A DNA stretch of 64,000 nucleotides from Psychroflexus planctonicus (lineage in GTDB: Bacteria; Bacteroidota; Bacteroidia; Flavobacteriales; Flavobacteriaceae), in NCBI RefSeq assembly GCF_014640195.1, contig NZ_BMGM01000012.1, positions 53,176 through 117,175 of the forward strand, given 5' to 3'. The position numbers and the translations under genes are program-made. The notes below the pieces were generated by a model that was given only the letters and a program-made list of their open reading frames with translations, had not been told where the DNA came from and made no database searches. Positions 56,470 to 64,000 of this stretch are shown here, one piece after another. Numbering within the stretch: the stretch's first letter is position 1; every line of letters starts with the position of its first letter.

Positions 56470-56714
56470 AAAAAGAAGACATTATAGAACAACTCAAACA
56501 GATTGTAAAACCGTACATACAAAACCAATCTGCTTTTGAAAATTTATCTGCTGAAACCAATTTTATTTCCGACTTAGAAATCAATTCCGCTCATTTAGTA
56601 GATGTAATTTTAGATGTGGAAGATAAGTTTGATATCCGCATTGAAAATGAAGAAATGGAACAAATGACAAGTGTTGGAGCTTCATTAGAAATCATTCAAA
56701 AGAAAATAGAGTAG
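56466..56714 (+). CDS. Acyl carrier protein
   Basis: The 82-residue protein has the four-helix ACP pattern. The phosphopantetheine-bearing serine is Ser41 in SDLEINSAHLVDVILDVEDKF, where the usual DSL motif is replaced by NSA. The acidic helix II (DVEDKFDIRIENEEMEQM) is typical. Its stop codon overlaps the start of the phosphopantetheinyl transferase gene by one base (TAGTG). No ketosynthase or other chain-extending gene is adjacent, so it is not the housekeeping fatty-acid ACP locus. Confidence 0.88.
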   Translation: MKKEDIIEQLKQIVKPYIQNQSAFENLSAETNFISDLEINSAHLVDVILDVEDKFDIRIENEEMEQMTSVGASLEIIQKKIE

Positions 56715-57238
56715 TGCTAGGCAACGATGTAGTAGATTTAACACTAGCTAAGCATCAAACCCGTTGGAATACAGCATCTTTTCAAGAAAAAGTGCTTCAT
56801 CCAGTTGAAACCGAAAAGTTCAAGAATAAAGTTTTGAGTTTCACAGCATTTTGGAAAATTTGGAGCATCAAAGAAAGTGTGTATAAAGCGCATCAACGTG
56901 AAAAAAATCACTTACCTAAATTTAATCCATTTCATTTTTTAGTCGAAGAAATTTCAGAAAAAAGGAGCAGAGTTTGTGTTGAAGGTCTTCAGTATGAAGT
57001 GTTAAGCTATGTCAGTTCAAATTTAATTTATTCATTTACTAAGGGTGAAAATGTTTACTCTTTTCAAAATTTTGAAATAGAAGCTAAAAATTCTTTATTT
57101 ATACCCGATTTGAAGCGTTCAGATATTAATTTAAAATTATCAAAGAACCAAAACGGAATTCCATTTTTAAATCAACAAAACAAGAGTGTTCCTATTTCCC
57201 TAACTCATCATGGTAAGTATTTTGCATATCTGTATTGA
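56714..57238 (+). CDS. 4'-phosphopantetheinyl transferase superfamily protein
   Basis: The 174-residue product begins at a GTG that overlaps the ACP stop. The family motifs are an N-terminal GNDVVDLTLAK (metal-binding Asp) and WKIWSIKESVYKAHQ, the (F/W)xxKE helix that holds magnesium and CoA. It would load phosphopantetheine onto the ACP encoded just before. The length suits the AcpS/Sfp-intermediate group. Coupling to its own ACP suggests dedicated activation. Confidence 0.85.
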   Translation: MLGNDVVDLTLAKHQTRWNTASFQEKVLHPVETEKFKNKVLSFTAFWKIWSIKESVYKAHQREKNHLPKFNPFHFLVEEISEKRSRVCVEGLQYEVLSYVSSNLIYSFTKGENVYSFQNFEIEAKNSLFIPDLKRSDINLKLSKNQNGIPFLNQQNKSVPISLTHHGKYFAYLY

Positions 57239-57346
57239 ATAATGAAATTTGAAGACGGAATTATTTGTTTAAGTTCGCATTCCTTAAAAATGGCATAATT
57301 CGTGCTTCATTTAATGTAGTTCATATTAATTTTGTACTTTTATATT

Positions 57347-57988
57347 ATGAAATACATAAAATTCAATTTATTTCTTTTTATAGCCTTGTTTGCTTTTCAA
57401 ACAAGTATAGCGCAATTGGATCGTTCTTCAAATGCTAATAAAACAATAGACTTGCGTCCTTTGTCTGGAAAATCTTTTCCATCTTCTAATTTGGGAATAC
57501 CTAACCGAAACAAGAAAGGATTATCCATGGAAAAAGATGGATTTGATATGACAGAACAACCCAGTTTTATGGATCCAAGTGACCTACACGAAGATAGAAT
57601 AAATAAGCGTTTGAAAGGTCCGCAACGGGAGCCAAAAATTTTAGATGAGTATAAAAACGATATGGATTTTGGTGAGTTTAAAACTTCCTCTGGCAAAATA
57701 ACCATTGCTTGTCGTGACCATATGATGTTTGATGGAGACCGTGTTCAAGTACTCTTGAATGGTAAAGTTTTAGCCGATAATGTTTTGTTAGAATCGTCTT
57801 TTAAAACTTTTACTATAGAGTTGAAAGAAGGCTTCAATAAAATTGAATTTGTAGCGCTTAATCAAGGCTCGGCTGGACCCAATACAGCAGAATTAAAAGT
57901 GTTTGATGAAAATGGTAATCTAATGATTTCTAATGTTTGGAATTTATTGGTTGGTGTAAAAGCAAAAGCCATGGTAATTAAAGAATAA
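57347..57988 (+). CDS. Secreted flavobacterial protein of unknown function
   Basis: The ATG at 57347 gives a signal peptide (FNLFLFIALFAFQTSIAQ) and 213 residues. A low-complexity, charged stretch follows, then a compact beta domain (about 120-210) with CRDHMMFDGDRVQVLLNGKVLADNVLL and EFVALNQGSAGPNTAELKVFDENGN, resembling a jelly-roll or Ig-like fold. I do not recognise a named domain. TAATTTTG at 57327-57334 may be the -7 element. The TRIC gene starts 20 bp after its stop. Confidence 0.75.
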   Translation: MKYIKFNLFLFIALFAFQTSIAQLDRSSNANKTIDLRPLSGKSFPSSNLGIPNRNKKGLSMEKDGFDMTEQPSFMDPSDLHEDRINKRLKGPQREPKILDEYKNDMDFGEFKTSSGKITIACRDHMMFDGDRVQVLLNGKVLADNVLLESSFKTFTIELKEGFNKIEFVALNQGSAGPNTAELKVFDENGNLMISNVWNLLVGVKAKAMVIKE

Positions 57989-58008
57989 AAACTCCCTTAT
58001 AACTTTTT

Positions 58009-58626
58009 ATGGATGCTATTCTCATACTAGACATTTTAGGTGTAATAGCATTTTCAATTTCTGGCGTACTTACTTCCATGCGAAAACACATGGACGCTTT
58101 TGGAATTTTAATTATTGCCTTTGTTACTTCAGTTGGTGGTGGCACATTACGCGATGTTCTGCTCAATGAATCTGTTGCTTGGTTATCTAACATGACCTAT
58201 GTTTATACTATTATAGCAACTTCAATTTTTGCAGTTGTGTTTAGAAAACGCTTGACCTATTTTAGAAAATCTTTATTTTTGTTTGATACACTTGGAATAG
58301 GATTATACACCGTAGTTGGTGTAGAAAAGGGAATTAACGCAGATTTGCATCCATTAATTTGCATTGCCTTTGGTACGATGAGCGCTTGTTTTGGTGGTGT
58401 AATTCGTGATATTTTGTGTAATGAAATTCCTGTGATTTTTAGAAAGGAAATATATGCTACTGCATGTATTTTAGGCGGATTTACCTACTTTGCTATTGCG
58501 TACTTTAACGCACCGCAAAGCATAGTTTTTATCGGCGCTTTTGCCGTTGTAATTAGTATTCGTTTAGTTGCAGTAATTTTTAAAATATCACTACCGAATA
58601 TTTACAAATTATATGATGAAAAATAA
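58009..58626 (+). CDS. TRIC family cation channel (UPF0126)
   Basis: The 205-residue protein has seven predicted membrane helices in two related halves, each with the glycine-rich motif SVGGGTLRDVL or FGGVIRDIL, as in bacterial TRIC channels. Those homotrimers conduct monovalent cations such as potassium. Its stop codon overlaps the PPK2 start by one base (TAATG), so channel and kinase are made together. Confidence 0.9.
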   Translation: MDAILILDILGVIAFSISGVLTSMRKHMDAFGILIIAFVTSVGGGTLRDVLLNESVAWLSNMTYVYTIIATSIFAVVFRKRLTYFRKSLFLFDTLGIGLYTVVGVEKGINADLHPLICIAFGTMSACFGGVIRDILCNEIPVIFRKEIYATACILGGFTYFAIAYFNAPQSIVFIGAFAVVISIRLVAVIFKISLPNIYKLYDEK

Positions 58627-59501
58627 TGAAAATGGAACTATCAAACTTACAAGTAATACAAGACATCAGGTTAACCGATTTTCCCACACAAATAAAAAAT
58701 CAATTTAGCAACAAATCCCTAAAAAAGCAACTTAGGAAAGAAAGACGTGAACTTGGGGAAATGCAAAATGTACTTTATGCGCACGGAAAATATTCTGTTT
58801 TAGTTTGTATTCAAGGTATGGATACTTCTGGAAAAGATAGTTTAATTCGGGAAGTGTTTAAAGATTTTAATGTTCGTGGAGTAAATTCATATAGTTTTAA
58901 AAAACCGACAGAAATTGAATTGCAACACGATTTTTTATGGAGACATTACAAAGCTTTACCAGCAAGGGGTAAGTATGCCGTCTTTAACCGTTCTCATTAT
59001 GAAAATGTATTGATTTCTAGAGTTAAACCATCCATTGTTTTAAACGAAAAGATTCCACATATCAATAAAGTTGAAGATATTACACCTACTTTTTGGAAAA
59101 ACAGATTGGAGCAAATCAATAATTTTGAAAAGACTATTCATCAAAACGGTTGTATTATATTCAAATTCTTTTTGCATATTTCGAAGGATGAACAAAAAAA
59201 TAGAATCCTTAGAAGACTTAACAAACCCAGTAAAAACTGGAAATTTTCACCAGAAGATTTAAAAGACCGAAAACTTTGGGATGAGTATACAGCTTATTAT
59301 GAAGAAGCCATTAATGCTACTTCAAAAAAAAATGCACCTTGGTATATTATACCTTCAGACAACAAACATCATGCACGTTTAATGGTAACTAGAACCATAA
59401 AAGAACGCATGCAAGAGTTTACAGACATACAAAATCCAACTTTACCAGAAGAATTGCAAAACCAAATTGAAGATTTCAAAAAGCAACTTATCAATTCGTG
59501 A
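58626..59501 (+). CDS. Polyphosphate kinase 2 family protein
   Basis: The 291-residue protein has Walker A GMDTSGKDS (residues 64-72), a lid-type region with RHYKALPARGKYAVFNRSHYENVLISRV, and FFLHISKDEQKNRILRRL, all characteristic of PPK2. It transfers phosphate between polyphosphate and nucleotides; use of AMP, ADP or both depends on class and cannot be fixed here. It is translationally coupled to the TRIC gene. A strong terminator follows. Confidence 0.92.
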   Translation: MKMELSNLQVIQDIRLTDFPTQIKNQFSNKSLKKQLRKERRELGEMQNVLYAHGKYSVLVCIQGMDTSGKDSLIREVFKDFNVRGVNSYSFKKPTEIELQHDFLWRHYKALPARGKYAVFNRSHYENVLISRVKPSIVLNEKIPHINKVEDITPTFWKNRLEQINNFEKTIHQNGCIIFKFFLHISKDEQKNRILRRLNKPSKNWKFSPEDLKDRKLWDEYTAYYEEAINATSKKNAPWYIIPSDNKHHARLMVTRTIKERMQEFTDIQNPTLPEELQNQIEDFKKQLINS

Positions 59502-59512
59502 TGTTCACCTAT

Positions 59513-59559
59513 AAAAAACTCCGCATGAATTTTGGTATCAAATTCATACGGAGTTTTTT
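59513..59559. terminator. Terminator between PPK2 and HtrA genes
   Basis: AAAACTCCG-C-ATGAATTT pairs with AAATTCAT-A-CGGAGTTTT around a 7-base loop; one mismatch breaks the stem. A- and T-tracts on the two sides suit both converging genes. Confidence 0.88.
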
Positions 59560-59588
59560 TTACAACTTTTAGGGTTGAAGCCAATTTA

Positions 59589-60995
59589 TTACCTGAAAAT
59601 ATAGGTCATTTCTTCCCCATTCGGTGCTTTAAATGTGACTTTTAACGGATCTGAAATTGCTTTTTCAGAAACCACTTTTTCTACATCTTTTACACTTTTA
59701 ACAGGCGTATCATTAATTTTTGTGATTAAAATTCCTGTAAGATTTTCTGAAGCCAATCGTTGTGAAGTTACTCTGTTAATTCTCACTCCATATTCAGCTT
59801 TAAAATCTTCTAATTCGGAAGTAGAAGCATTGCTGACTTCAATACCCAAATCTTCAATTTTATACACTTCAAAAATACTTAGCTCAACTTCAGTTTGTTT
59901 TGTTTTTCCATTTCTTAAATAGTGAACTTGAACCACTTCACCAGGATTTTTGGTAGATATGTAACCTGTTAAGTCTGAGAATTTTCTAATTTTAATACCA
60001 TCAATTTTTTGAATGATATCACCTTCTTTTAAGCCTGATTTTGCAGCTCCAGAATCATCATCTATACTTCCTATATAAAAACCTTGTGTAATATCTAAGG
60101 AAAGTTCTTTTGCATTTTTTCCATCCAAATCAACACCACGGACACCCAAAACAGCTTTTCGTACATTACCAAATTCCATAATGTCTTCAATAATTTTTCT
60201 AGCATTATTGCTCGGAATGGCAAAAGAATAACCAACAAATGAACCCGTTTGAGAAGTTATAGCCGTATTAATCCCAATTAATTCACCACGTTTGTTTACC
60301 AGAGCGCCACCGCTATTTCCAGGGTTTACTGCCGCATCGGTTTGAATAAAAGATTGCATTCCAGCTTTTCTAGGATCTAAATTCCTAGCTTTTGCACTTA
60401 CAATTCCTGCGGTAACCGTAGAAGTTAAATTAAAAGGATTTCCAACTGCTAAAACCCATTCGCCAAGCTTCAATTGATTGGAATCTCCAAAAGTTAGAAA
60501 TTCTAAATCTTCACCATCAATTTTTAATACAGCCAAATCGTTTTCAGGAACTTGACCTATAATTTCAGCTTGATATACTTCATTATTATTCAATGTAATT
60601 TCTACTTCGGTAGCGCCTTCAATTACGTGGTTATTGGTCACAATTAATCCGTCGGGACTAATAATCACACCCGAACCCATTCCGCGGACAGCTTTGCGTT
60701 CTGGACCATTGCCAAAATGATATTCAAAAATATTTCTTGGCATTCTGGCGGTGCTCAGGTTTTTTACGTGCACAACGGCATGCACTGTATTTTCTGCTGC
60801 AATAGAAAAATCGGGTAATTCTGAATTTTCTTCATTAGTAAAAGCGGGGTAAGAAGTAGGGACAACCGCTTGTTCAAATTGAGTTTCTTCAAAAGGAGTG
60901 TTAGCTAATTCTTTTTCAAAAAAACTCTTGTAGCCAATTAAAGTAATACTACCGGCTAAACAACTAACTAAAAATAGTCCAATAAACTTTTTCAT
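59589..60995 (-). CDS. Periplasmic serine protease, HtrA/Deg family
   Basis: The 468-residue protein has an N-terminal membrane/signal segment (FIGLFLVSCLAGSITLIGY). The trypsin-like domain has His123 (TNNHVIEGATE), Asp153 (ENDLAVLKI) and Ser228 (NPGNSGGALV). Two PDZ regions follow (about 280-370 and 385-468), the second being less canonical. It acts in envelope protein quality control, alternating between protease and chaperone in known relatives. It appears monocistronic and divergent from dapF. Confidence 0.94.
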   Translation of the reverse strand: MKKFIGLFLVSCLAGSITLIGYKSFFEKELANTPFEETQFEQAVVPTSYPAFTNEENSELPDFSIAAENTVHAVVHVKNLSTARMPRNIFEYHFGNGPERKAVRGMGSGVIISPDGLIVTNNHVIEGATEVEITLNNNEVYQAEIIGQVPENDLAVLKIDGEDLEFLTFGDSNQLKLGEWVLAVGNPFNLTSTVTAGIVSAKARNLDPRKAGMQSFIQTDAAVNPGNSGGALVNKRGELIGINTAITSQTGSFVGYSFAIPSNNARKIIEDIMEFGNVRKAVLGVRGVDLDGKNAKELSLDITQGFYIGSIDDDSGAAKSGLKEGDIIQKIDGIKIRKFSDLTGYISTKNPGEVVQVHYLRNGKTKQTEVELSIFEVYKIEDLGIEVSNASTSELEDFKAEYGVRINRVTSQRLASENLTGILITKINDTPVKSVKDVEKVVSEKAISDPLKVTFKAPNGEEMTYIFR

Positions 60996-61121
60996 AATTC
61001 TATATAATTTAGTTCAATATATTTTCGAATAACAACTTTCTAACGCTAAATTATTTTCAATCTTGTAAGTTCAAAATTGTTTTAACTACATTTTAACCTG
61101 CAAAAAACAACCTACAAATTG

Positions 61122-61129
61122 TATATTTG
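61122..61129 (+). promoter_or_regulatory. -7 promoter element of the dapF operon
   Basis: TATATTTG fits TAnnTTTG and lies 21 bp before the TTG start codon. No TTG at a suitable -33 position was found, so only half the promoter is visible. Confidence 0.4.
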
Positions 61130-61150
61130 TGTTTTAATTAAAACCATATT

Positions 61151-61933
61151 TTGAATCTTACTTTCTATAAATTTCAAGGAGCTGGAAACGATTTTATCAT
61201 GATTGATAATCGAGAATTATTTTTCAAAAATAATACCAAATTGATAGCTAGATTATGCCACCGTCGTTTTGGCATAGGAGCAGACGGTTTAATTTTATTA
61301 GAAAGTCATCCAGATGAAGAAATAGATTTCAAGATGGTCTATTTTAATGCCGATGGCAACGAAAGTACACTTTGTGGAAATGGCGGGCGTTGTATAGTTG
61401 CTTTTGCAAAACAATTAGGTTTAATTGAAAAACAATGCCGTTTTTTAGCAATTGATGGTTTGCACCAAGCCCATTTTGAAGATGATTTGGTCAGTTTGTC
61501 TATGCCTGATGTAGACACCATTAAATCTTATAATTCAGAGAGTTGCTTTTTAGATACGGGTTCGCCGCATCATATCGATTTTGTTCAAAATACATCTGCA
61601 ATACAAGTAAAAGCTGAAGGTTCAAGAATTCGTAATTCGAGCTTGTACGGAAAAGCAGGAAGCAATATCAATTTTGTTGAAGTCCAAGATCATTACATTA
61701 AAATTAGAACTTACGAACGTGGAGTGGAAGACGAAACTTTGGCTTGTGGTACTGGTGTAACTGCAGCTGCTATTGCCGCTCATTATGCTAATAAAATTGA
61801 TACAGAAGAAGTTTCAGTTAAAGCGGAAGGTGGAAATTTAGCTGTTCGTTTTTCACATCAAAACGGAAACTATTCAAATATTCAATTAATCGGACCAGCT
61901 GAATTTGTTTTTAAAGGAGAAATTAAATGTTGA
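61151..61933 (+). CDS. dapF: Diaminopimelate epimerase
   Basis: The 260-residue enzyme converts LL- to meso-diaminopimelate for lysine and peptidoglycan. The acid/base cysteines are Cys75 in ESTLCGNGGRC and Cys199 in TLACGTGVTAAA. The start is a TTG at 61151: FYKFQGAGNDF must be kept, and the next in-frame ATG (61199) would remove it. It heads an operon with a GNAT acetyltransferase and MltG (7- and 11-base overlaps), linking precursor supply to glycan processing. Confidence 0.95.
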   Translation: MNLTFYKFQGAGNDFIMIDNRELFFKNNTKLIARLCHRRFGIGADGLILLESHPDEEIDFKMVYFNADGNESTLCGNGGRCIVAFAKQLGLIEKQCRFLAIDGLHQAHFEDDLVSLSMPDVDTIKSYNSESCFLDTGSPHHIDFVQNTSAIQVKAEGSRIRNSSLYGKAGSNINFVEVQDHYIKIRTYERGVEDETLACGTGVTAAAIAAHYANKIDTEEVSVKAEGGNLAVRFSHQNGNYSNIQLIGPAEFVFKGEIKC

Positions 61934-62454
61934 GTTTAAAAGGAAATAAAATACTTTTACGTGCACTTGAACCAGAAGATTTGTTGTTTTTAGATGATGT
62001 TGAAAACAATGAAAATTACTGGCATTTAAGCGACTCTCAAACTCCTTTTTCAAAATATGTACTCAAACAATATTTAGAACACGCTTTAGAAGATATTTAT
62101 ACATCTAAGCAACTCCGATTAGTGATTGCAGATTTAGATGAAAATGCAGCAGGATTTATAGATTTATACGATTTTGATCCCAAAAATAATCGGGCAGGAG
62201 TGGGAATTATCATTCATGAAAAATACAGAAAAAAAGGTTTTGCTGTTGAAGCTTTAGAATTGCTTATTAAATACGCATTTACTCATTTAAACTTGCATCA
62301 ATTATATGCCGGAATTAACGATACGAATAAAGTAAGTTTAAACTTATTTCAAAAATTAGGATTCGAAATTGTGGGTTTAAAAAAAGAATGGAATTATTTT
62401 AACGACGCTTACCACGATGAATATTTACTTCAAAAAATAAAACATGTACATTAA
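61927..62454 (+). CDS. GNAT family N-acetyltransferase (RimJ/SpeG-like)
   Basis: The 175-residue product opens LRALEPEDLLFLDDVENNENYW and has the acetyl-CoA binding stretch GIIIHEKYRKKGFAVEALELLIKYAF, where the Q/RxxGxG/A signature reads YRKKGFA. GINDTNKVSLNLFQKLGFE is the typical C-terminal block of this branch. Substrate is unknown. It overlaps dapF by 7 bases and mltG by 11. Confidence 0.9.
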   Translation: MLSLKGNKILLRALEPEDLLFLDDVENNENYWHLSDSQTPFSKYVLKQYLEHALEDIYTSKQLRLVIADLDENAAGFIDLYDFDPKNNRAGVGIIIHEKYRKKGFAVEALELLIKYAFTHLNLHQLYAGINDTNKVSLNLFQKLGFEIVGLKKEWNYFNDAYHDEYLLQKIKHVH

Positions 62455-63487
62455 ACGAATTTTATTAATTGCTTCCATAATAATTCTGATTGCTCTAGGT
62501 GGATTCAGCTATTATATTTATCAAACTATTTTTGGCCCAAATACCAAATTTAATGAAGCAGAAAAAGAAGTATTTATAGGAAGTGAAGATTCGTATAGAG
62601 ATGTGTATCAACAATTGAAACCTTTGCTTAAAAATCCGGATGGTTTTCACAAAGTAGCCAACAAAAAAAAGTATTCTACCAATGTGAAACCAGGTCGTTA
62701 TCTCATTCAAAAAGGAATGAATAACAACGAATTGATCAACACTTTACGAAGTGCTAATCAACCTGTAAAAGTGAGTTTTAACAATCAAGATTTTCCAGAA
62801 TTGTTAGCAGGCCGAATTGCCGAACAAATTGAAGCTGATAGTTTGTCTTTGTTGAAAGCCATTAAAGATGAAGCTTTTTTACAAAAGAATAACTTATCGG
62901 AAGCTTCACAACTCAATATTTATCTGCCCAACACCTATGAAATGTATTGGAATACTACAGCTGAAGAATTTAGAGACAGAATGTGGAAAGAATACAATCG
63001 ATTTTGGGATGAAAATCGAAAAAATAAAGCAGCTAAATTAAATCTAACTCCAACAGAAGTAATGAGTTTAGCCGCTATTGTTCAAAAAGAAACAGCTAAG
63101 GTAGATGAGCGACCAAAAGTAGCAGGTGTGTATTTAAACCGATTGAAAAAAGGAATGAAATTACAAGCCGATCCCACTGTTATTTACGCTTTAAAGAAAA
63201 CCCAAAATAATTTTGACACCATCATTAAACGGGTTTTATATAAAGATTTACAAATTGAATCGCCCTACAACACTTACAAATATGCAGGTTTACCACCAGG
63301 ACCAATCGCTATGCCAGATTTAACTTCTGTAGAAGCGGTTTTAAATGCAGAACAACACGATTACTATTATTTTGTAGCTGATTTGAAACGCGTTGGTTAC
63401 CACAAATTTGCTAAAACCTTGACTCAACATAACTTAAATGCAGCTGAATATCGCCGTTGGATGAATGACCAGCGGGTTTATCGCTAG
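62444..63487 (+). CDS. mltG: Endolytic peptidoglycan transglycosylase MltG
   Basis: The 347-residue protein has one N-terminal membrane helix (ILLIASIIILIALGGFSYYIY), a LysM-like region and the YceG catalytic domain. The catalytic Glu216 is in LAAIVQKETAK; further blocks are VAGVYLNRLKKGMKLQADPTVIYAL and SPYNTYKYAGLPPGPIAMP. It cleaves nascent glycan strands in the periplasm and is thought to set strand length. It closes the dapF operon. Confidence 0.94.
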   Translation: MYIKRILLIASIIILIALGGFSYYIYQTIFGPNTKFNEAEKEVFIGSEDSYRDVYQQLKPLLKNPDGFHKVANKKKYSTNVKPGRYLIQKGMNNNELINTLRSANQPVKVSFNNQDFPELLAGRIAEQIEADSLSLLKAIKDEAFLQKNNLSEASQLNIYLPNTYEMYWNTTAEEFRDRMWKEYNRFWDENRKNKAAKLNLTPTEVMSLAAIVQKETAKVDERPKVAGVYLNRLKKGMKLQADPTVIYALKKTQNNFDTIIKRVLYKDLQIESPYNTYKYAGLPPGPIAMPDLTSVEAVLNAEQHDYYYFVADLKRVGYHKFAKTLTQHNLNAAEYRRWMNDQRVYR

Positions 63488-63843
63488 TTGAATAATTGAA
63501 ATTCGCTATTTACTAAAAAAATCATTCAACTTGTAAGTAAATAATCAATCATTGAATGGTGTAAGATTATCATGCAAACGATACAATTCATTTCATAAAA
63601 ACACAAATTCAATTAGTTACATGCTTTATTCCTGTTTGGATTATATTGAGTTACTTTCATCAAACAACAAAATTTTGAAGCTATCGAAATAATAAGTCAA
63701 GTATAATACCGATGTATGATTTGAGCAGCATTTATGCCATATTAAATAAAATTCTACATAATTAAATCACTGATTATAAGCATTTCCAAATACAAAATGT
63801 CATTCCCTGATATAAGTTGACCGTTTTAAAAACCATTTAAAAG
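63488..63843. other. Intergenic region before an IS3-type element
   Basis: This 356-bp spacer contains no convincing gene. TGATATAAGTTGACCG near 63808 has the form of an IS3-type inverted-repeat end, but its partner lies outside the window. The preceding 300 bases are AT-rich without clear structure. Confidence 0.5.
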
Positions 63844-64000
63844 ATGATAAAAAGCGGAAAACGTTTAGGAGCGCGAAAGATTTATTCAGAAAATTTTAAA
63901 CTTCGAATAGTCAAACTTTATGAATCAGGAAAGCATTCAGTTTACGAATTAGAAAAGATTTACGATATTTCTAATCCAACGATTTATAATTGGATTTACA
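63844..64000 (+). mobile_element. IS3-family transposase OrfA, truncated by window edge
   Basis: The 52 visible codons read MIKSGKRLGARKIYSENFKL, then a helix-turn-helix with SVYELEKIYDISNPTIYNW. This is the OrfA (HTH_Tnp_1) opening of IS3-family elements, which bind the inverted repeats. The reading frame is open to the edge, so OrfB and the right end are not seen. The element lies after the dapF operon. Confidence 0.8.

Overview
The window is AT-rich, densely coded chromosomal DNA from a Bacteroidota bacterium, most likely a member of the Flavobacteriaceae. The supporting signs are a secreted nuclease ending in a type IX secretion (T9SS) sorting domain, many Bacteroidetes-type families (DUF6702, DUF4212, CarboxypepD_reg-like, TlpA-like thioredoxins, barrel proteins named after TonB receptors), and upstream elements fitting the Bacteroidetes promoter TTG-N(17-23)-TAnnTTTG. 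I do not call a genus. No rRNA, tRNA or CRISPR array was recognised.

Layout. 1-2.6 kb: acyl-CoA carboxylase biotin carboxylase (cut by the left edge) and carboxyltransferase. 2.7-4.3 kb: glutaminase and a PepE-type dipeptidase, minus strand. 4.4-8.9 kb: two tandem CarboxypepD_reg-like secreted proteins, a DUF6702 protein and an M1 metallopeptidase. 9.1-9.6 kb: TatA-like protein and DUF2892. 9.6-12.8 kb, minus: O-methyltransferase, ACMSD-like decarboxylase and ALDH8A1-like dehydrogenase, two consecutive steps of kynurenine catabolism. 13-21.7 kb: an outer-membrane barrel, a PiT-like transporter, thioesterase, GalE, EttA and a multidomain T9SS nuclease. 21.7-34.8 kb, minus: a FecCD-type ABC importer, MscS channel, GltD/GltB glutamate synthase, an MFS transporter and a SulP transporter.

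35-46.6 kb is the most interesting block. It holds a stand-alone IS1-InsA-like zinc-ribbon/HTH protein, a porin, both subunits of a sodium:solute symporter (DUF4212 plus SSS), a small membrane protein, a sensor kinase whose input domain is itself an SSS transporter (CbrA/CrbS architecture), a receiver-only response regulator, a repeat-filled spacer, and a 1283-residue protein joining a complete PrpE-like and a complete Acs-like acyl-CoA synthetase in one reading frame. I read it as one short-chain fatty acid (acetate/propionate) uptake, sensing and activation locus.

46.7-63.5 kb: housekeeping and envelope genes, including an MBL-fold lipoprotein, Nnr, a VF530 protein, a DEAD-box helicase, phospholipase A1, DUF1456, a TlpA-like protein and a small barrel. 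Next is a tight four-gene group (unknown protein, small membrane protein, acyl carrier protein, phosphopantetheinyl transferase), then a secreted protein, TRIC-PPK2, an HtrA protease, and the overlapping trio dapF-GNAT-mltG. The window ends inside the first gene of an IS3-type insertion sequence. Several dispersed or tandem repeats sit in the larger spacers (42.2-42.7, 52.5, 54.9 and 55.0 kb).
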